A DNA stretch of 23,465 nt from Latescibacteria bacterium UBA6620 (GTDB taxonomy: Bacteria > Latescibacterota > UBA2968): positions 1 through 23,465 of the forward strand of contig DJHM01000003.1 of NCBI GenBank assembly GCA_002433075.1, written 5' to 3'. Position 1 is the first letter of the stretch. Every line of letters starts with the position of its first letter. Under the pieces are notes generated by a model. It worked only from the letters and a program-made list of their open reading frames with translations. It did no database searches and was not told the DNA's origin. Shown one piece after another: positions 19,031 through 23,465 of the stretch. The position numbers were made by a program, and so were the translations under genes.

Positions 19031-19672
19031 CTGGATCCGACGGTCGGTTTGCAGGACGTTCTGCGGACTCCCCTCGGCGTGAACGAAACGGCTTCGATGG
19101 AGCTTCATGTCGCTGACCTTCCCGAAGTGTCGGAAATCACTGTGCAAATGACCTGCGACCCCAGCGCGCTCGTTCTGTCGACGAACGGATGGGTGGCGGG
19201 CAGGTTCGCTTCGGAGGACGGTCTGCTCCAGACGGAGATCGTTGCGCCCGGGCTGCTCGAATTTCGGATCGTGTCGCAGGGGGGCAACTTCGGCCCCGGA
19301 GGCGGTCACCTGGGAACCGTGACGTTCAGGACAAAGGGAGGGTTCTTCGAGGCATCGGGGACCAATGAAACGCGGGTCGAAACCGCACAGATCCGGTTCC
19401 GGGCGGTGGATGGACAGGAAACGGCGCTGTCGGTCATTTCCTTCGCGACCTTGGAGATCGATCTTGGACAATGGGCGGACGTGAGTGGTTACGGCACGGT
19501 CGGCTTCACCGACTTCACGAGACTGGTCCTCGCCTTCAACAAGACGTCGGACGATGCGGGATGGCCGACCGGAGACCAACCCCATCGTCGAATGGATGCG
19601 AACGGTGATGGGATCGTCAATCTGGCCGATTTTCTGATCTTCAAAGACTTTTTCGGACAGGACATCGAATAG
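19031..19672 (+). CDS. CARDB fragment 3 (cohesin-like and dockerin-like C-terminus)
   Basis: From LDPTVGLQDVLRTPLG onward the frame encodes a cohesin-like beta sandwich (ASMELHVADLPEVSEITVQM, SALVLSTNGW, GGGHLGTVTFRTKG) and then two EF-hand-like calcium loops, D-x-S-x-Y-G-x-V and D-x-N-x-D-G-x-V, each followed by an F/L-x-DF helix. In candidate-phylum and planctomycete-like genomes such ends are common on exported proteins; whether they anchor or sort the protein is not settled from sequence. Confidence 0.6.
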   Translation: MDPTVGLQDVLRTPLGVNETASMELHVADLPEVSEITVQMTCDPSALVLSTNGWVAGRFASEDGLLQTEIVAPGLLEFRIVSQGGNFGPGGGHLGTVTFRTKGGFFEASGTNETRVETAQIRFRAVDGQETALSVISFATLEIDLGQWADVSGYGTVGFTDFTRLVLAFNKTSDDAGWPTGDQPHRRMDANGDGIVNLADFLIFKDFFGQDIE

Positions 19673-19689
19673 ATCGTGCGGAAACTGAA

Positions 19690-19735
19690 GAAAGAACGGG
19701 TCGGGACGGTGGATAGACGTTCCGGCCCTTCTTTC
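19690..19735 (+). terminator. Terminator after the CARDB gene
   Basis: GAAAGAACGGGTCGGGACG (19690-19708) can pair with CGTTCCGGCCCTTCTTTC (19718-19735), with one bulged C and a few G-U pairs across a 9-base loop. The 3' arm ends in a pyrimidine/T-rich stretch. Confidence 0.65.
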
Positions 19736-19768
19736 GCCCATACACATAAATGGAAATTTATGCAATCC

Positions 19769-19796
19769 TTGACAGAGGATCGACCCCGCCTATATT
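19769..19796 (+). promoter_or_regulatory. Sigma-70-type promoter of the molybdoenzyme gene
   Basis: TTGACA (19769-19774), 16 bases, TATATT (19791-19796), preceded by an A/T-rich stretch (19741-19768) that could act as an UP element. The start codon at 19850 lies about 45 bases after the predicted transcription start, with AAGGAG at 19836-19841. Confidence 0.85.
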
Positions 19797-19849
19797 GGCC
19801 GCCATCGTGGGTGGGGACGGGGTCAACGAACACGTAAGGAGTACCAAAC

Positions 19850-22132
19850 ATGGCAGTCGCATCCGAAGCGTATCTCGGAATCGAAGAATATAAGGTGGTC
19901 GGAACCCGGCCCGTGCGTCACGACGGGGCCGATAAGGTTACGGGGCGCGCGGTCTACGGTACGGATTACACGTCCTCCGATCTGCTTCAGGGAAAGGTCC
20001 TGCGAAGCCCTCACGCGCACGCCAGGGTGATCTCGATCGATACATCCCGAGCGGAGGAGCACCCGGAGGTTCGCGCCGTGGTGACCGGCGCAGACCTGGT
20101 GGCCAATTTCGAGGACCGGGTCGAGGATCTGGGTGAAGAAGTGATCCGGATGAAGGACCTTTTTGCGTCGGTCATGGCTCACGAGAAAGTCTTCTATCAC
20201 GGTTTCCCGGTGGCCGCAGTGGCCGCGACGTCGCTCAGTGCGGCGGAGGAGGCGGTCGACCTGATCGAGGTGGAATACGAGGTTCTCCCGCCGGTCCTGG
20301 ACGTTGTGGAGGCGATGAAGGAGGACGCGCCGCTGCTGCACGAGGATCTGCAGACCTTATCGCTGGGCGAACTGTCGGGGAAGAGCAGCAACATCGGCTC
20401 GCACTTCCAATGGGTGCTTGGAGATATCGACAAGGGGTTCAAGGAAGCGGACGTCGTTATCGAACGCACGCTGAACACGAAGATGGTACACCAGGGCTAC
20501 ATCGAGCCGCAGAACGCGACCGTGTTGTGGGGGGAAGACGACCGCATCACGATTCGATGCAGCAACCAGGGGGCGTTCGGCGTGCGGGACCAGGTGGCCA
20601 AGATCCTGGGGGTGCCCGTTTCGAAAATCCGGGTGATTCCACTCGAGATTGGCGGTGGGTTCGGCGGCAAGATCAGGGCCTATCTTGAACCGATCGCTGC
20701 ACTGCTTTCGAAAAAATCGGGCGCGACGGTCAAGATGGTCATGACACGGACGGAGGTCCTGCAGTCGACGGGCCCGGCTTCGGGTGCCCACTTGAAAGTG
20801 AAGGTCGGGGCGAAGAAGGATGGACGTCTGACGGCGGCAGAGGCGATGTTGGCGTTCGAGTCGGGAGGCTTCCCAGGGGCGTCGGTGAGCGCGGGCGGGC
20901 GTTGCATGTTCGCGCCCTACGATATCCCGAACATTCAGATCGACGGCTACGATGTGTGTACGAACAAACCGTCGACATCGGCTTACCGTGCTCCCGGCGC
21001 GCCGATCGGTGCGTTCGGGGCGGAGACCGTGCTGAACGAAATCGCCGAAGAACTGGGCATGGACCCGCTCGAGTTTCGGCTCAAGAATTCGGCCAAGGAA
21101 GGCACTCGTCGAGCCGACGGCCCGATCTATCCGAAGATCGGACACGAGGAGTGCCTGAAGGCGATCATGGAATCCGACCACTATCAGTCGAAGCTGGACG
21201 GCCCCAACCAGGGGCGCGGGGTGGCGTCAGGGTTCTGGGGGAATGGAGGTGGGATCTCCAGCGCAAGCGCGAGCGTCAACGCCGATGGGACGGTCAACCT
21301 GGTGGAAGGGTCGACCGACATCGGAGGGTCCCGTACGTCGATGGCCATGCAGCTGGCCGAGGTGCTGGGGATCTCAATCGACGATGTGAATCCGATGGTG
21401 GGAGACACGGACGCGATCGGGTATACGGGCGTGACGGGTGGAAGCCGAACGACCTTTGCGACTGGATGGGCGTCCTATAACACGGCCCAGGACATCAAGG
21501 AACAGATGATCGGACGGGCGGCGGTCCATTGGGAAATCCCGAGGGACGACGTGGAGTTCGAAGACGGGGTGTTCCGGTCGAAGTCGGATCCAGCGCGACA
21601 GATGTCGTTCAAGGAGATGGCGGCGAATCTGGATTCCACGGGCGGGCCGGTGATGGGGCGCGCGACGGTGAAGCCGGGTGGGGTGGGTGGTGCGTTCGCG
21701 ACCGTGGCGATCGACGTGGAAGTCGATCCCGATACGGGCAAGGTGGACATCCTCCGTGCAACGATCGCACAGGATGTGGGGAAAGCAATCTACCCACCCT
21801 ACGTTGAAGGTCAGATGCAGGGCGGAATCGCACAGGGTGTAGGCTGGGCGCTGAACGAAGAGTATGTTTACGACGATGAAGGACGGCTGGTCAACTCCAG
21901 TCTGCTCGACTATCGCATGCCGACGACACTGGATCTGCCCATGATCCAGACGATCCTGGTCGAGGTGCCGAATCCTGGCCACCCGTACGGGGTTCGAGGT
22001 GTCGGGGAGGTGCCGATCGTGCCGCCGCCGGCGGCTGTTCAGCAGGCAATTCGGAACGCGGTGGGCGTGGCGATGTACAATCTGCCGATGTCACCGCCGG
22101 CATTGCTGGAAGGGATTTGGGAGAAGGCCTAG
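19850..22132 (+). CDS. Xanthine dehydrogenase family molybdopterin-binding subunit
   Basis: This 760-residue protein is the large catalytic subunit of a molybdenum hydroxylase (xanthine/aldehyde/CO dehydrogenase superfamily). It starts with KVVGTRPVRHDGADKVTGRAVYGTDY, typical of the family, and shows GGGFGGK (268-274), AYRAPGAP (from 378), FRLKNSAKEGTR, and the C-terminal GVGE motif with the expected catalytic Glu720. It lacks the AYRCSFR loop of form I CO dehydrogenase and the AYRGAGR of form II-type proteins, so CO oxidation is not supported and the substrate is unknown. The FAD and 2Fe-2S subunits that normally accompany it are not upstream or downstream here, so it must use partners encoded elsewhere. 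No signal peptide, so cytoplasmic. Confidence 0.93.
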   Translation: MAVASEAYLGIEEYKVVGTRPVRHDGADKVTGRAVYGTDYTSSDLLQGKVLRSPHAHARVISIDTSRAEEHPEVRAVVTGADLVANFEDRVEDLGEEVIRMKDLFASVMAHEKVFYHGFPVAAVAATSLSAAEEAVDLIEVEYEVLPPVLDVVEAMKEDAPLLHEDLQTLSLGELSGKSSNIGSHFQWVLGDIDKGFKEADVVIERTLNTKMVHQGYIEPQNATVLWGEDDRITIRCSNQGAFGVRDQVAKILGVPVSKIRVIPLEIGGGFGGKIRAYLEPIAALLSKKSGATVKMVMTRTEVLQSTGPASGAHLKVKVGAKKDGRLTAAEAMLAFESGGFPGASVSAGGRCMFAPYDIPNIQIDGYDVCTNKPSTSAYRAPGAPIGAFGAETVLNEIAEELGMDPLEFRLKNSAKEGTRRADGPIYPKIGHEECLKAIMESDHYQSKLDGPNQGRGVASGFWGNGGGISSASASVNADGTVNLVEGSTDIGGSRTSMAMQLAEVLGISIDDVNPMVGDTDAIGYTGVTGGSRTTFATGWASYNTAQDIKEQMIGRAAVHWEIPRDDVEFEDGVFRSKSDPARQMSFKEMAANLDSTGGPVMGRATVKPGGVGGAFATVAIDVEVDPDTGKVDILRATIAQDVGKAIYPPYVEGQMQGGIAQGVGWALNEEYVYDDEGRLVNSSLLDYRMPTTLDLPMIQTILVEVPNPGHPYGVRGVGEVPIVPPPAAVQQAIRNAVGVAMYNLPMSPPALLEGIWEKA

Positions 22133-22212
22133 AGAAACTGCAAACTGAAAAATGAAAACTGCAAAATGGAGAGGGCGGTGCGCTTTGCGTACTGCCCTCT
22201 CCATTTTGCATC
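22133..22212. repeat. Dispersed A/T iteration plus GTACGC hairpin, copy 2
   Basis: It begins at the stop codon of the molybdoenzyme with AAACTGCAAACTG, AAAAATG and AAAACTGCAAAATG units, then GGCGGTGCGC and GCGTACTGC (22174-22195). The halves match those at 6586-6607, and the A/T words match 3681-3716. Confidence 0.55.
22160..22210. terminator. Bidirectional hairpin between convergent genes
   Basis: A perfect 17-base inverted repeat, TGCAAAATGGAGAGGGC (22160-22176) and GCCCTCTCCATTTTGCA (22194-22210), continues inward with G-U-tolerant pairing to a TTT loop at 22184-22186, a stem of up to 24 pairs. It sits between two convergent genes; on the minus strand it is followed by a T-rich tract, so it can terminate the 22224 gene well and the plus-strand gene more weakly. 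Confidence 0.75.
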
Positions 22213-22223
22213 CGGACAAAGCG

Positions 22224-23243
22224 TCAGGGGCGGAAGGCTTCGCTTCTGACGCTTTCGTACTCTTTGCGGAGGCGGGCGATTTTGTCGCCAGGGAGGACGA
22301 TGCGTCGGTTCTCCGAGCGGGCAGCATCGGAGAGTTCCTGGTGCAGCTCGCGGAACCGGGAGTAGCCGTTGGCGAGGTTCTGGGCTTCGATCAAGCCGTC
22401 CCCGTCGGGGTCGAACAGGCTGTCGACGACGAGCTGCATGAGACGCTTCTCCGCGGGATCGTAGGTGCGCTGGATCAACGAGGTCTGTTCGGACAGGTCG
22501 CGCAGACGGAACCCGGTCAGGTCGGTGTAGCCGAGGGTGGCGCTGTAGACGAGGCCGATTCGCTTGCGAATCTCCTCGGTCATGGCGGCGGCGGCGAGAG
22601 TCCGGCCGTCTCGCTCGATGGGCTTGAAGATGTAACTGAGGTCGAGTCCGAACACGACCTCAGCGGGGAGAGACCCATCCTCGAAAGCAGACCCTTTGCG
22701 GATCGACAGCTGGGTTCGCGAGCCGAGATCCTGGAGCGAGGCCTGGTAGTCGACTTTCTGGATGAAGGTGTTGATGGCCGTCTCGACCTGGGTCTGATGC
22801 TGGGTTAGAGATGTCGGGTCCTGTCCGAAGAGGTCGAAGCGTCTTCCGTTCACGAAATAGTGGTCATTCTCATCGATTCCGTTCAGGCCCTTGTCGACGT
22901 ACTCGACGTATTCGTTTCGCCAATAGCCATCCGGTAGTGTGCTGTCCGGCGTGGTGGGAACCGTATACCGGCGGACACTGATCTTGTCATCTCCGTCGAC
23001 GAGTTCGTTTCCGTTGTCGAACAGACGGAGTTGATAGCCGACGATGCCGGATCCTACTTCGGGCGACAGATAGGCGAGTCCTTCGCGCTGGTTCTCCCGG
23101 ATCAGGTAGAGAGCGATGCGAGCGAGCGTGCCGTCGACGAAGATGCTGTTGCGCGTGTAGGAGAAGCGACCGGTATCCGGGTCGGTTTCCGCCAGGGCGG
23201 GCTGGGTTAACAGCAGGACACTCAGAAGTGCGATCAGAGTCAT
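22224..23243 (-). CDS. Secreted or periplasmic protein of unknown function
   Basis: A 339-residue protein with an N-terminal signal peptide (MTLIALLSVLLLTQPALAE) and no lipobox Cys. I recognise no family. It has an N-terminal beta-rich region (TRNSIFVDGTLARIALYLI; GYQLRLFDNGNELVDGDDK), an acidic stretch (GLNGIDENDHYFVNG), an Asp-rich FDPDGDGLIEAQN near residue 285 that could be a single calcium loop, and a helical charged C-terminus (IARLRKEYESVRSEAF). The ATG at 23243 overlaps the stop of the small zinc-ribbon gene (ATGA), so the two are translationally coupled and probably functionally linked. Confidence 0.7.
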   Translation of the reverse strand: MTLIALLSVLLLTQPALAETDPDTGRFSYTRNSIFVDGTLARIALYLIRENQREGLAYLSPEVGSGIVGYQLRLFDNGNELVDGDDKISVRRYTVPTTPDSTLPDGYWRNEYVEYVDKGLNGIDENDHYFVNGRRFDLFGQDPTSLTQHQTQVETAINTFIQKVDYQASLQDLGSRTQLSIRKGSAFEDGSLPAEVVFGLDLSYIFKPIERDGRTLAAAAMTEEIRKRIGLVYSATLGYTDLTGFRLRDLSEQTSLIQRTYDPAEKRLMQLVVDSLFDPDGDGLIEAQNLANGYSRFRELHQELSDAARSENRRIVLPGDKIARLRKEYESVRSEAFRP

Positions 23244-23440
23244 GGTTCCGCTTCTTCGGATGTACCGTATTCGAGGGGCTGGCCGTCGTCAGGATACTCG
23301 AAGACCCATCCGCAAGGACAGATCGGCTCGTCATCCTCGCGCTTGCGGTTGCAGTCGGGGCATCGTTCGATTCCCGGTCGTGCGAAACGTGCCACAAGGA
23401 CGACGATCAACGCGAGTCCGATGAGGAGGGTCGTCAGCAC
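23240..23440 (-). CDS. Small zinc-ribbon membrane protein, possibly 5'-truncated
   Basis: A 66-residue product with one N-terminal membrane segment (LTTLLIGLALIVVLVARFA) followed by a short cytoplasmic zinc ribbon (CPDC at about 27-30 and CPCGW at about 41-45) and an acidic tail. GTG at 23440 is the first start in view, but no ribosome binding site precedes it and the frame stays open to the window edge (RLPFFHV before the GTG), so the true start may lie outside. It overlaps the 23243 gene by ATGA. Function unknown; such ribbons usually stabilise small domains or mediate protein contacts. Confidence 0.65.
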   Translation of the reverse strand: MLTTLLIGLALIVVLVARFARPGIERCPDCNRKREDDEPICPCGWVFEYPDDGQPLEYGTSEEAEP

Positions 23441-23465
23441 GTGAAAGAAAGGCAGGCGAACGCTC

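Larger units (their letters stand above)
16876..19672 (+). pseudogene. Large secreted CARDB-repeat protein, five frameshifts
   Basis: ATG 16876 follows AGGGAG (16861-16866) and opens a signal peptide (MKTVIRSVATCALAALSVTG, then FAYA). The protein then consists of CARDB-type repeats (adhesion-like beta domains ending in DETNN-type motifs), a choice-of-anchor or ASH-like domain, a cohesin-like domain, and a two-repeat calcium motif at the end (DVSGYGTVGFTDF and DANGDGIVNLADF). Coding sense changes frame near 17006-17009, 17564-17568, 17625-17628, 18918-18922 and 19025-19029. Every change is explained by one missing base; for example, one C restores DETNNAQVG and one G restores TVSGQSFTV. There are no in-frame stops between shifts. 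About 930 residues if repaired. Likely a cell-surface or exported structural protein. Confidence 0.75.

Noticed and set aside
19850..22132. Carbon monoxide dehydrogenase large subunit (CoxL)
   Set aside because: The active-site loop reads AYRAPGAP, not AYRCSFR, and no CoxM or CoxS gene is adjacent.

Overview
This is a high-GC, gene-dense chromosomal window from an uncultured-looking bacterium. Clues to lineage are a coenzyme-B12-dependent (class II) ribonucleotide reductase with NrdR, an Npt-type nucleotide-transporter/HEAT protein, a secretin, outer-membrane-barrel features (so a diderm), and a large secreted CARDB protein ending in a dockerin-like Ca-binding motif. That mix suggests an FCB- or PVC-type or candidate-phylum bacterium (Latescibacterota- or Poribacteria-like). 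This is a guess from gene style; no marker gene is present to prove it. No rRNA, tRNA, CRISPR array, transposase or phage gene was seen.

Layout. (1) 150-4435, minus: nrdR then nrdJ, the deoxynucleotide supply genes, separated by a repeat-rich spacer. (2) 5045-8524, plus: a signalling cluster made of a PAS sensor histidine kinase, a 58-residue small ORF, a receiver protein fused to a histidine-kinase dimerisation domain but lacking the ATPase domain, and a translationally coupled HEAT-like protein. It is closed by a strong intrinsic terminator at 8549-8586. (3) 8714-9619, minus: an outer-membrane barrel-like protein broken by three single-base shifts. (4) 9631-10182: no recognisable gene. (5) 10183-16537, minus: an apparent operon of Npt-like transporter/HEAT protein, cyclic-nucleotide-binding protein, secretin with a long C-terminal extension, and a frameshifted SAM methyltransferase; a good promoter lies at 16596-16625. 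(6) 16876-19672, plus: a secreted multi-CARDB protein with a cohesin-like domain and dockerin-like end, broken by five single-base deletions. (7) 19850-22132, plus: a molybdopterin-binding subunit of the xanthine dehydrogenase family with its own promoter. (8) 22224-23440, minus: a small zinc-ribbon membrane protein coupled to a secreted protein of unknown function.

Two themes run across the window. First, short dispersed repeats sit in intergenic regions (A/T-rich iterations with a GTACGC hairpin, and GGCCTGCC...GGCAGG elements) and appear to have entered the coding sequence of nrdJ in its two disordered linkers. Second, frameshifts are concentrated in three genes for secreted or accessory functions, while genes of 760-1151 codons beside them are intact; this could be real decay or local consensus error. 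The most unusual gene sets are the kinase / small ORF / receiver-DHp / HEAT cluster and the transporter-HEAT / cNMP / extended-secretin operon.
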